A DNA stretch of 15,750 nt from Gammaproteobacteria bacterium (GTDB taxonomy: Bacteria > Pseudomonadota > Gammaproteobacteria > SZUA-229), in NCBI GenBank assembly GCA_011051475.1, contig DRLE01000223.1, positions 1 through 15,750 on the forward strand, written 5' to 3'. Under the pieces are notes generated by a model, which searched no databases, was not told the origin of the DNA, and saw only the letters and a list, made by a program, of their open reading frames with translations. A program made the position numbers and the translations under genes. Below, piece by piece: positions 7,034 through 14,371 of this stretch. Position 1 is the first letter of the stretch. Each line of letters opens with the position of its first letter.

Positions 7034-7036
7034 AAC

Positions 7037-8098
7037 ATGGCTAGCGATATCAGCACCAGCCTGATTGAACAGATCAATAACGCCATTGAGAATAAATCGC
7101 CTCTGGTAATTTCCGGCGGCGGCTCGAAGGCGTTTTATGGCAACCGGGTTGAGGGAGAAACCCTGTCAACGGCTAAGCATACCGGCATTATTGAATACCA
7201 GCCCAGCGAGCTGGTGGTGACCGTGCGCAGTGGCACGCGACTCAGTGAGCTGGAAGCCGAGCTTGCCGCCAAAAATCAGATGCTGGCCTTCGAGCCGCCG
7301 CAGCACAGTAAAGACTCGACCATTGGCGGCGTGATTGCCTGCGGCCTGTCGGGACCGCGGCGGGTGGCCTGCGGAGCGGCGCGGGACTTCGTGCTGGGCG
7401 CGACCATTATCAATGGCCGCGGCGAGAAGCTGCGCTTTGGCGGCCAGGTTATGAAAAACGTCGCCGGTTACGATGCTGCACGCCTGATGACAGGCGCGCA
7501 GGGCACGCTGGGCGTATTGCTGGATGTTTCGCTGAAAGTACTGCCACTCAACGAAACCGAGGTTTCACTGAAAATACAGACCCACCTGGACAATGCCGTC
7601 AGCAGCCTGCGCACCTGGGTGAAGAACGGCCTGCCACTGACCGCCAGCTGCTATGTCGATAACAGCCTGTACCTGCGCCTTGGCAGTACTCACTCGGCGG
7701 TAAAAAAAGCCGTACAAGATACGGGCAAACACTATTCTGCAGACGAAATCGACAGTGCATTCTGGCAGACAATAAAAAACCAGACACACCCGTTCTTCTC
7801 TGACAATGAAAATCTCTGGCGCTGCTCACACCAGAACACTACGGCCTTTTATGAAAACATAAACAAACAACTTGTCGAGTGGCACGGCGCACTGCGCTGG
7901 ATACACAGTGAAGGCAATATGCATACCATTGCGGCAGAACATGGCGGCCATGCCAGCCGATACCCGTTGCAGGCTGCACCGGTCGATGACATATTCCAGC
8001 CCTTGCCCGAGGCCCTTCTGCACCTGCAGCGAAACCTGAAGCGGGCCTTCGACCCTGATGGCCTGCTCAATCCCGGTCGACTGTATCGAGCACTGTAA
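7037..8098 (+). CDS. glcE: Glycolate oxidase, FAD-binding subunit GlcE
   Basis: Second flavoprotein-type subunit of the glycolate dehydrogenase complex, required with GlcD and GlcF for activity. The 353-residue product is close to the E. coli length (350). It has an FAD-binding_4 fold: PLVISGGGSKAFYG, ELVVTVRSGTRLSELEAELA, MLAFEPPQ followed by STIGGVIACGLSGPRR, and RFGGQVMKNVAGYDAARLMTGAQGTLG in stretches, ending in the FDPDGLLNPGRLY tail typical of the family. The ATG at 7037 is preferred over an in-frame TTG at 7028. AAGGG lies 11 bases before the ATG but only 2 before the TTG. Its stop is 2 nt before the glcF ATG, so the two are translationally close. The 127-bp gap to glcD is filled with repeats. 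Confidence 0.95.
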   Translation: MASDISTSLIEQINNAIENKSPLVISGGGSKAFYGNRVEGETLSTAKHTGIIEYQPSELVVTVRSGTRLSELEAELAAKNQMLAFEPPQHSKDSTIGGVIACGLSGPRRVACGAARDFVLGATIINGRGEKLRFGGQVMKNVAGYDAARLMTGAQGTLGVLLDVSLKVLPLNETEVSLKIQTHLDNAVSSLRTWVKNGLPLTASCYVDNSLYLRLGSTHSAVKKAVQDTGKHYSADEIDSAFWQTIKNQTHPFFSDNENLWRCSHQNTTAFYENINKQLVEWHGALRWIHSEGNMHTIAAEHGGHASRYPLQAAPVDDIFQPLPEALLHLQRNLKRAFDPDGLLNPGRLYRAL

Positions 8099-8100
8099 GC

Positions 8101-9324
8101 ATGAAAACCGAACTTCCCGAAGATTTCCTGGAAACACACGAAGGCCGGGCAGCCAACCGCATACTGCGCAGCTGCGTGCACTGCGGTTTCTGCAACGCCA
8201 CCTGCCCCACCTACCAGTTGCTCGGCGATGAGCTCGACGGCCCGCGCGGTCGCATTTACCTGATCAAACAGGTGCTGGAAGGCGAAACGCCAGGGCGAAA
8301 GACCCAGCAACACCTTGACCGTTGCCTGACCTGCCGCAACTGCGAATCCACCTGCCCGTCCGGCGTGCACTACGGTGAACTGCTGAATATCGGTCGCAGC
8401 ATAGTCAACAAAAAAGTCAAACGCCCATTAAAACAACGCCTATTGCATCTTGGCCTGCGCAAGCTGTTTCTCAGCAAGGCCACCTTCAGCACGCTACTGA
8501 AAGCCGGCCAGACCCTGCGCCCGCTACTGCCCGGCACGTTGAAAAAGAGCATCCCTCAACCACAGCAACCACCAGCCTTTATTCCACGAATGCACGAACA
8601 CAAGGTGCTGCTGGTCGCCGGTTGTGTACAGCCAGCATTGCAACCGGCCATCGATACCGCGGCAAAAATCGTATTCGACAAACTGAATATCGAATGTCTC
8701 GAACCGACCGCCACAAGCTGTTGCGGCGCTCTCAGCCATCACCTCAATGCCGAGGAAGAAGCGCTGGCCATTATGCGCGCCAATATCGACCGCTGGCTAC
8801 CCCTTGTCGAAAAGCACAAGATTCAGGCCATTACCATGACCGCCAGTGGTTGCGGCGTCGCCATCCGGGACTATGCGCAACTGCTGGCCAGTGATCCCGG
8901 CTATGCAGACAGGGCAAAAACTGTCAGCGAACTTTATAAAGACCCCGCCGAGATCGTCAGCGAGGCTCTGCGCGCCGACCGCAGCCTGTACAAACAGTTA
9001 AAAAAAGACAATGCGGAAACCATCGCCTTCCACCCGCCCTGCACCCTGCAGCACGGCATGCAGCTCAAACGCGTGGTCGAACCCATTCTGGAGAACTGCG
9101 GCTTTAACCTGAAATCGATCAAAGACTCACACCTGTGCTGCGGCTCGGCCGGCACCTATTCCATTACCCAGAAAACCCTCTCACAGCAGCTTTTGCGCAA
9201 CAAGCTGGACAATATCGGCCAGGCCGAGCCTGCAATCATCGCCACCGCCAATATCGGCTGCCAGTTGCATCTGCAAAGTGGCACAGATACACCGGTCCGG
9301 CACTGGCTGGAATTGCTTTGTTAG
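8101..9324 (+). CDS. glcF: Glycolate oxidase, iron-sulfur subunit GlcF
   Basis: Electron-transfer subunit of glycolate dehydrogenase, carrying electrons from the flavin subunits to the membrane quinone pool. The 407 residues equal the E. coli length. Two 4Fe-4S ferredoxin-type motifs are intact: CVHCGFCNATCP (Cys25, 28, 31, 35) and CLTCRNCESTCP (Cys75, 78, 81, 85). Two CCG-type cysteine-rich domains follow, with VAGC (174), SCCG (206-209), SGCG (249-252) and HPPC (311-314) ahead of LCCGSAGTYS (345-354). This is the usual architecture of the GlcF/heterodisulfide-reductase-like family. It begins 2 nt after the glcE stop and has no Shine-Dalgarno of its own, which suggests translational coupling. 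A short palindromic repeat, not a T-tract terminator, follows. Confidence 0.97.
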   Translation: MKTELPEDFLETHEGRAANRILRSCVHCGFCNATCPTYQLLGDELDGPRGRIYLIKQVLEGETPGRKTQQHLDRCLTCRNCESTCPSGVHYGELLNIGRSIVNKKVKRPLKQRLLHLGLRKLFLSKATFSTLLKAGQTLRPLLPGTLKKSIPQPQQPPAFIPRMHEHKVLLVAGCVQPALQPAIDTAAKIVFDKLNIECLEPTATSCCGALSHHLNAEEEALAIMRANIDRWLPLVEKHKIQAITMTASGCGVAIRDYAQLLASDPGYADRAKTVSELYKDPAEIVSEALRADRSLYKQLKKDNAETIAFHPPCTLQHGMQLKRVVEPILENCGFNLKSIKDSHLCCGSAGTYSITQKTLSQQLLRNKLDNIGQAEPAIIATANIGCQLHLQSGTDTPVRHWLELLC

Positions 9325-9328
9325 AAAT

Positions 9329-9360
9329 GTCGGGAACGGCGAAGCCTTATCCCGGCCTAC
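9329..9360. repeat. Short REP-like palindrome after glcF (family E)
   Basis: GTCGGGA (9329-9335) pairs with TCCCGGC (9350-9356, one G-T wobble), enclosing GGC-GAA-GCC. Its form, cggga...ggcgaagcc...tcccg followed by CTAC, resembles dispersed REP-type repeats of gammaproteobacteria. A second weak stem, GCCTG...CAGGC, lies at about 9399-9424. Together they fill the gap between the convergent glcF and aldo/keto reductase genes and may protect or end both transcripts. Confidence 0.55.
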
Positions 9361-9433
9361 CTCAGCATTTTGCCTTTAACCGAAGCACCGGATTCTGTAG
9401 GCCTGCATAAGGAACGTTACAGGCAAGGCACTC

Positions 9434-10471
9434 CTAAAACAGCGCCGCATACTTCTGCCGCAGCTTCGTTATACCCTGCAACACCTCGTCGGACAGCTTC
9501 AGTTCAATGGAATCGATATTGCTCTTTAGCTGATCCATGGTAGTAGCGCCTATCAAAGTGGAGGTCACAAAGGGGCGACTGTGGACAAAGGCCAGTGCCA
9601 TCTGGCAGACATCCAGGCCATGCTGCGCTGCCAGCGCCATATAGTCACGGATGGCATCATCCACCATTGGCACCAGGCGGTGCTCGGGGCGGGTTTCGAT
9701 GGTAATGCGCGCGCCTTCGGGCCGGGCACCATCGAGATACTTGCCGCTGATCATGCCACGACTGAGCGGTGACCAGGCCAGCAGACCGATGTCTTCGGCC
9801 AGGGAAATCTCATACAGGTCGGGCTCGAAATGCCGACACAGCAGGGAATATTCATTCTGAATGGAGACCATGCGCGGCAGGCCGTGTTTTTCGGCCAGTT
9901 GCAGGTACTTCATGGTACCCCAGGCGGTTTCATTGGACAGACCGATATGACGGATCTTGCCGGCCTCGATAAAACCCTGCAGGGTGGTGAGCACTTCCAG
10001 AAAATTCTCTTCCTCGGCGCGGGCGTCGAAATCGGGCGCGTAATCCCATATCTGGCCAAAGTGATAGGAACCGCGATTGGGCCAGTGCAACTGGTAGAGG
10101 TCGATATAATCGGTCTGCAGGCGCTGCAGGCTGCCATCGAGTGCCTGCTGCAGGCTGTTTTTATCGATCGGCCCGCCGCCGCGAATCCAGTCCAGGCCGG
10201 GGCCTGTAATCTTGCTGGCCAGGATAACCCGATCACGCCTGCCACGCGAGGCAAACCAGTTACCGATAATGGTTTCGGTGGTGCCATAGGTTTCTGCGCT
10301 CGGCGGAATCGCGTACAGCTCGGCGGTATCGAAAAAATTGATACCCCGCTCCAGCGCATAATCCATCTGCCCGAAGCCTTCCTCCTGCGTATTCTGCAGC
10401 CCCCAGGTCATGGTGCCCAGACCAATCACGCTGATTTCTATATCGGTTCTGCCCAGTTTTCTGTATTCCAT
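9434..10471 (-). CDS. NADP(H)-dependent aldo/keto reductase, Tas-like
   Basis: A 345-residue AKR-superfamily protein matching E. coli Tas (346 aa) in length and motifs. The catalytic tetrad is complete: Asp48 and Tyr53 in NFFDTAELY, Lys87 in ILASKITG, His129 in LYQLHWP. Further family blocks are GLGTMTWGLQN (17-27), RHIGLSNETAWG, the cofactor-binding LLAWSPLSRGMISGKYL, and TSTLIGATTMDQLKSNI near the C-terminus, which lines the NADP phosphate site. It is expected to be a cytoplasmic (beta/alpha)8 barrel that reduces aldehydes or ketones; the natural substrate is not predictable. The ATG at 10471 has only a weak GAG nine bases upstream. It is convergent with glcF and divergent from the aminotransferase, so a role in glyoxylate metabolism is possible but unsupported. 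Confidence 0.93.
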   Translation of the reverse strand: MEYRKLGRTDIEISVIGLGTMTWGLQNTQEEGFGQMDYALERGINFFDTAELYAIPPSAETYGTTETIIGNWFASRGRRDRVILASKITGPGLDWIRGGGPIDKNSLQQALDGSLQRLQTDYIDLYQLHWPNRGSYHFGQIWDYAPDFDARAEEENFLEVLTTLQGFIEAGKIRHIGLSNETAWGTMKYLQLAEKHGLPRMVSIQNEYSLLCRHFEPDLYEISLAEDIGLLAWSPLSRGMISGKYLDGARPEGARITIETRPEHRLVPMVDDAIRDYMALAAQHGLDVCQMALAFVHSRPFVTSTLIGATTMDQLKSNIDSIELKLSDEVLQGITKLRQKYAALF

Positions 10472-10507
10472 TTTTTAATCTCGGTGGTTATATTGATCAT
10501 CTATTTT

Positions 10508-10622
10508 TACCACAGAGGACACAGAGGACACAGAGTTTTTAATTTGTAACTTGTCATTGCGCGCGCAATGACGGACCCAATAAAAAAACAAAACTCTGTG
10601 TCCTCTGTGACCTCTGTGGTTA
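10508..10622. repeat. Long palindromic element, family A, copy 2, with a nested palindrome
   Basis: The arms 10509-10539 and 10592-10620 repeat the CACAGAGGA unit of the element at 3628-3735 and differ from each other at a single base (GAGGACAC versus GAGGTCAC). The centre is unrelated to that of copy 1 and holds a perfect 20-bp palindrome at 10553-10572 (GTCATTGCGC and its inverse). It lies in the divergent region between the aldo/keto reductase and the aminotransferase. No coding content. Confidence 0.88.
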
Positions 10623-10656
10623 AAAAAGAGCCTATAACCCCAAACCGACTAAGTAG

Positions 10657-10679
10657 TTGCCAAAGCGGTTTTCTGGCAA
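10657..10679. promoter_or_regulatory. Candidate operator: TTGCCA-N11-TGGCAA dyad
   Basis: A perfect 6-bp inverted repeat, TTGCCA (10657-10662) and TGGCAA (10674-10679), with an 11-base centre, lies 36 bp before the aminotransferase ATG. The spacing resembles LysR-type T-N11-A sites, but it could also be an RNA hairpin. No regulator gene is next to it. Confidence 0.3.
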
Positions 10680-10714
10680 AATGCCTGCCAATCCACTTTT
10701 TTCAGGAAAATACT

Positions 10715-11893
10715 ATGAGCATCAAATCCTTCAATCCACCTGTTCGCACATTAATGGGCCCCGGCCCCTCCGACGTGCATCCACGCGTCACCGGCGCCAT
10801 GGCGCGCCCCTGTATCGGCCACCTGGATCCACAGTTTGTCGGCATGATGGATGAAGTCAAACAGATGCTGCAGTATGCATTCCAGACCGAAAACCAGCTG
10901 ACCATCCCGGTTTCCGCGCCCGGCTCTGCCGGTATGGAAGCTACCTTCCAGAACCTGCTGGAACATGGCGACAAGGCCATTGTCTGCCAGAACGGGGTGT
11001 TTGGTGGCCGTATGAAAGAAGTGGTCGAACGCTGTGGCGCCACCGCTGTGATGGTTGAGGATGACTGGGGCAAGCCGGTTGATCCAAACAAGGTAGAAGA
11101 AGCCTTCAAGGCCAACCCGGACGCCAAACTACTGGCCTTCGTCCACGCCGAAACCTCAACCGGCGCGCGCTCCGATGCCGAAGCCCTGAGCGCCATTGCC
11201 CACCACCACGACGCCCTGGTACTGGTTGACGCGGTCACCTCGCTGGGCGGCAGTGAACTGAAAGTGGACGAGTGGGAAATCGACGCTATCTACTCCGGCT
11301 CGCAGAAATGCCTGTCCTGCACGCCGGGTATTTCACCGGTCAGTTTCAGCCAGCGCGCCATCGATGTGATTACCAGCCGCAAAACCAGGGTGCAGAGCTG
11401 GTTCCTCGACACCAACCTGGTAATGGGCTACTGGGGTCCGAATGCCAAACGCGCCTATCACCACACCGCGCCGGTCAATGCTCTCTATGCCCTGCATGAA
11501 TCGCTGGTCATGCTGCAGGAAGAAGGCCTGGAAAATTCCTGGGCACGCCACAGCAGGAACCACCTGGTGCTGCGCGCCGGCCTGGAAGCCATGGGTTTGT
11601 CCTTCATTGTCGAAGAGGACTACCGCCTGCCGCAGCTGAACTCGGTCACAATCCCCGATGGTGTTGATGAAGCCGAAGTGCGCGGTCGCCTGCTGAATGA
11701 GTTCAACCTGGAAATCGGCGCCGGCCTCGGCGCACTGGCCGGCAAGGTCTGGCGCATCGGCCTGATGGGCCACAGCTCACGCACGGAAAACATCTTCCTG
11801 TGCCTGTCGGCGCTGGAAGCCGTACTCAGCGATATGAATGCCGATATCAATGTCGGTGCGGCAATTCCGGCGGCGCAGGCGGCAATGAAATAA
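10715..11893 (+). CDS. Serine/alanine-glyoxylate aminotransferase (PLP-dependent, class V)
   Basis: Transaminates glyoxylate to glycine using alanine or serine as amino donor. The 392-residue protein belongs to the alanine-glyoxylate/serine-glyoxylate aminotransferase family. Visible are the N-terminal MGPGPSDVHPRV (14-25), the substrate/PLP-phosphate loop SAPGSAGMEAT (67-77), the cofactor-binding VDAVTSLGG (171-179) and the Schiff-base lysine in YSGSQKCLSC (Lys198). RIGLMGHSS near the C-terminus is also typical. The donor (Ala or Ser) cannot be assigned from the sequence. The ATG at 10715 is chosen because AGGA lies seven bases upstream and family N-termini start here. Reading further upstream in frame would run into the repeat arm. 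Its product role dovetails with glcDEF, which makes glyoxylate; the genes are close but not in one operon. Confidence 0.94.
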   Translation: MSIKSFNPPVRTLMGPGPSDVHPRVTGAMARPCIGHLDPQFVGMMDEVKQMLQYAFQTENQLTIPVSAPGSAGMEATFQNLLEHGDKAIVCQNGVFGGRMKEVVERCGATAVMVEDDWGKPVDPNKVEEAFKANPDAKLLAFVHAETSTGARSDAEALSAIAHHHDALVLVDAVTSLGGSELKVDEWEIDAIYSGSQKCLSCTPGISPVSFSQRAIDVITSRKTRVQSWFLDTNLVMGYWGPNAKRAYHHTAPVNALYALHESLVMLQEEGLENSWARHSRNHLVLRAGLEAMGLSFIVEEDYRLPQLNSVTIPDGVDEAEVRGRLLNEFNLEIGAGLGALAGKVWRIGLMGHSSRTENIFLCLSALEAVLSDMNADINVGAAIPAAQAAMK

Positions 11894-11895
11894 AA

Positions 11896-11992
11896 AAGCG
11901 CTGGCCGCAAAAGACGCAAAGAGCGCGAAAAAAACATAAAAAACCTTTGCGTTTTTCTTTGCGAACTTTGCGTCTTTTGCGGCAAACGCTTT
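11896..11992. repeat. Long palindromic element, family B (GCCGCAAAAGACGCAAAG arms)
   Basis: GCCGCAAAAGACGCAAAG at 11904-11921 is perfectly inverted at 11966-11983. Pairing extends imperfectly outward (AAAAGCG / CGCTTTT) and inward (GCGCGAAAAAAAC / GTTTTTCTTTGCG). The element begins within 3 nt of the aminotransferase stop and ends next to the stop of the small minus-strand gene. Its A- and T-rich flanks would let it serve as a bidirectional terminator. Unrelated in sequence to families A and C. Confidence 0.85.
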
Positions 11993-11993
11993 T

Positions 11994-12182
11994 CTATGTC
12001 TGATCCAGTTTTATCCCGTAACGCTCGATAATTGACCGGGCGGAATCACCATAGCGTTTCACCCACTGCTGCAACACTTCCCTGCGGATATTCACGCCGC
12101 GCGCAAGCTGGTTTTCCAGACGCTGCAATCCTTCATCACTGATTCGTTGTGCACGTGACACTCCCGCTTCACGTTTTTTCAT
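11994..12182 (-). CDS. Small hypothetical protein (62 aa)
   Basis: I do not recognise a named family. From the ATG at 12182 the product is a highly charged, mostly helical 62-residue protein starting MKKREAGVSRAQRISDEGL and ending RYGIKLDQT, without signal peptide, membrane segment or cysteines. The RIIE/RYG-type C-terminus and basic character would allow nucleic-acid binding, but that is speculation. The start is supported by AGGA nine bases upstream; an upstream in-frame TTG (12206) lacks a site. It lies 68 bp downstream of the TPR-ankyrin gene on the same strand, but its codon use looks more like the rest of the window. Its stop abuts the family B palindrome. Confidence 0.6.
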   Translation of the reverse strand: MKKREAGVSRAQRISDEGLQRLENQLARGVNIRREVLQQWVKRYGDSARSIIERYGIKLDQT

Positions 12183-12250
12183 ATCAAATAATCCTGAACG
12201 CGGCAAAACAACAATATAGATACAGGCTTTATGGAACCTGCATATATAGC

Positions 12251-14239
12251 CTATATGGACTTTTTATTGCCTAATAGTCGACTTATCTCCACGGCACCGT
12301 TCTCCCTTGACCAGCTATACAGATCTTTTCCATTAGGGAGAGCCATCTCCGTATCCGCGCCATTTTCAATCAGCAGTTTCACCATATCAATATCGCGCCT
12401 GATAACAGCAAGTCCCAACGGTGATATCTTCATTTTTCTGCTTACATTATTAATATTCGCACCTTCCGCCAGCAACCTTTTTACAGCCTGACGGTTCGCG
12501 GTATAAACAGACAGCAACAGAGGAGTAAAGCCCTCTCCGTTTTCTACATCCAGATTGCGTCCTTTTTGCACCAATGCGTGTATTACCGGCGAAGTAAAAT
12601 CCGACAAGGCAAGATAATAGAAAAGGCGGACGTCTTCAGGCGCCATTGCTTCTGCCTGACGGTAAACACCATTTATCTTTCTCTCTCCATTTTCAGTCTG
12701 ATTAAACCACTTGAGGTAATAGGCAGGCGCCAGGGCTGCAGATTCCCTGGAACACCCCTCTTTTCCCGCTAACAGACTGTGCTCTATGGCAGACTCATAG
12801 TCCCCCAGATTGAACAGCTCGTTTTCTGCCTGGCTAAGCAACACGCAACTTTGCGAAGGAAAGTCATGAACAAATTTTGTGTAGTACCGGTTTGCTTCTT
12901 TATATCGCTGCCTGCTTTCCAGCAATGGAAACAGTCGCACATGCGTCCATAACATAACCCTGTCATTACGATCAAATTTTCGCGGTGACGACATCACCTT
13001 GATATACTGTTCAATCGCCTGATCCGTTTTTGACTGTTTTTCAAAATTGAGACCTCGATTGGCATACAGCCATAAATTATCTGTCCCCAGTTTTTCGGCC
13101 TTCTGATACTCTTTCTCCGCCTCATCATAACGGCCCTGATTGGTATACACATACCCCAACAATACTCTCGTATTGGCATGTTCCGGATTGATATCCCTGG
13201 CTATCAGTAGTTTTTTCTCGGCCATATCAAAAGACACAGGCGCTTCTGCGGTCTTCATTATGTATCTGGCCAGTTCAATATAGGCATCAACAAAATCAGG
13301 GTCTCTGGAAATAATCTCATCCAGTATGGTTTTTGCCCTGCTCAGATTCGGTTTCAGGCCGCTATCAATCAGGTCGTACGCAATTTTGTATTGCCTTTCT
13401 ACATAATCATCGGGCTCCGGTTTTTTAACACCCAGCAAGGCATAAAAATCCTCATTGGACAATGTGTTGTTTTTCAGGATCGCCAAAGTCTCCGCCGTCA
13501 ACGTTTCTTTTTTCGCGGGCGCTATAATAATGTCATTATCAAAATAGATTTTCCTGTCTATGTCACCTACGGTTATATCAACAATATTATGGTTATTTTT
13601 TAACAGGCCTGAAATAATTTTCCTGGCAGCAGCCGGATCAACATCAACCCCGATTTTCACTGCCAGCCCTGTATCGCTGCTCGGAACCACAAAAATACCA
13701 GAAATCCTCGCTTTGTATATAGGCACGCCAGACACCAGAACATCCCTGTAAATTTTCCTGGCTTCATATGCATGCCTGACGATATTGACTGTATTCACAG
13801 AACTGTAATCATAGTGTTCAACCTTAGAATCGCCAATAACTTCATTTATGTACTCAGGACCTGGCCAGTTTATTTCAAAATCCATGCTCTGCTGCCAGAA
13901 ACGTTTTGCTCCGTTCGCAGTCGCATACAGCCGTATTTTTCGCGTTGTTATACTCCGGTTTTTATTTCTTTCTCTTTGAATGACAGCCTTTATCTTGTTA
14001 AAACCGTGTTGTACATAACTCGCGTACATTCCTCTGGTAACATCATCAGCCTGCACATAGAAGAATGCATGATCGAGATCATCAGCCAGGTAAAACTCAA
14101 TATCAACGACGGCTTCATAAAAGCTCACATATTCCAGCTTTACATTTACTAGAGTATTTTTGTCATAAACCGCCGCATTGGCTTCAAATAAAGCCAACAT
14201 TGAAAAAAACAGGATAAGATTCGCCATTATTGTTTTCAT
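12251..14239 (-). CDS. Exported TPR- and ankyrin-repeat protein of unknown function
   Basis: A 662-residue protein with a signal peptide (MKTIMANLILFFSMLALFEANA, cleavage near ANAA, residue ~22), so it probably acts in the periplasm or at the surface. Residues ~25-270 show no family I recognise. Residues ~270-520 contain TPR-type units, best seen in YIELARYIMKTAEAP, ANTRVLLGYVYTNQGRYDEA, WLYANRGLNFEKQSKTDQA and following helices. Residues ~565-655 hold about three ankyrin repeats (GFTPLLLSVYTANRQAVKRL, ISPLGLAVIRRDIDMVKLLI, DLYSWSRENGAVEISRLL). Such proteins mediate protein-protein contacts. The start has AAGGA six bases upstream. The gene is visibly richer in A+T than its neighbours, suggesting acquisition by transfer. 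It is divergent from cca. Confidence 0.85.
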   Translation of the reverse strand: MKTIMANLILFFSMLALFEANAAVYDKNTLVNVKLEYVSFYEAVVDIEFYLADDLDHAFFYVQADDVTRGMYASYVQHGFNKIKAVIQRERNKNRSITTRKIRLYATANGAKRFWQQSMDFEINWPGPEYINEVIGDSKVEHYDYSSVNTVNIVRHAYEARKIYRDVLVSGVPIYKARISGIFVVPSSDTGLAVKIGVDVDPAAARKIISGLLKNNHNIVDITVGDIDRKIYFDNDIIIAPAKKETLTAETLAILKNNTLSNEDFYALLGVKKPEPDDYVERQYKIAYDLIDSGLKPNLSRAKTILDEIISRDPDFVDAYIELARYIMKTAEAPVSFDMAEKKLLIARDINPEHANTRVLLGYVYTNQGRYDEAEKEYQKAEKLGTDNLWLYANRGLNFEKQSKTDQAIEQYIKVMSSPRKFDRNDRVMLWTHVRLFPLLESRQRYKEANRYYTKFVHDFPSQSCVLLSQAENELFNLGDYESAIEHSLLAGKEGCSRESAALAPAYYLKWFNQTENGERKINGVYRQAEAMAPEDVRLFYYLALSDFTSPVIHALVQKGRNLDVENGEGFTPLLLSVYTANRQAVKRLLAEGANINNVSRKMKISPLGLAVIRRDIDMVKLLIENGADTEMALPNGKDLYSWSRENGAVEISRLLGNKKSI

Positions 14240-14273
14240 ATTAATTCCTTTTTATGTTCTAATATTCGATCGA

Positions 14274-14303
14274 TTAACAACCACACTAGTATAGTAATAG
14301 AAT
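14274..14303 (+). promoter_or_regulatory. Probable cca promoter
   Basis: TTAACA (14274-14279), 18-bp spacer, TAGAAT (14298-14303): each box matches the sigma-70 consensus at 5 of 6. It lies about 70 bp before the cca ATG and overlaps the region that must also hold the minus-strand promoter of the TPR-ankyrin gene, for which I see no equally good match. Confidence 0.5.
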
Positions 14304-14371
14304 CTTTTTTGCGCCTCTATCTGAAAATTTTGGCGAAAATCGTCAATCAGACCAGGACAGACATACAATCC

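Noticed and set aside
7028..7036. TTG start for glcE
   Set aside because: Only 2 nt from the AAGGG site, too close for use; the ATG at 7037 is preferred.
9830..10549. 239-codon open frame antisense to the aldo/keto reductase
   Set aside because: Opposite strand of a gene with all catalytic residues; it runs into the palindromic repeat and ends there.
10568..10714. N-terminal extension of the aminotransferase (49 extra residues)
   Set aside because: The extension is read from the family A repeat arm and has no ribosome-binding site, whereas the ATG at 10715 has AGGA seven bases upstream and matches family N-termini.
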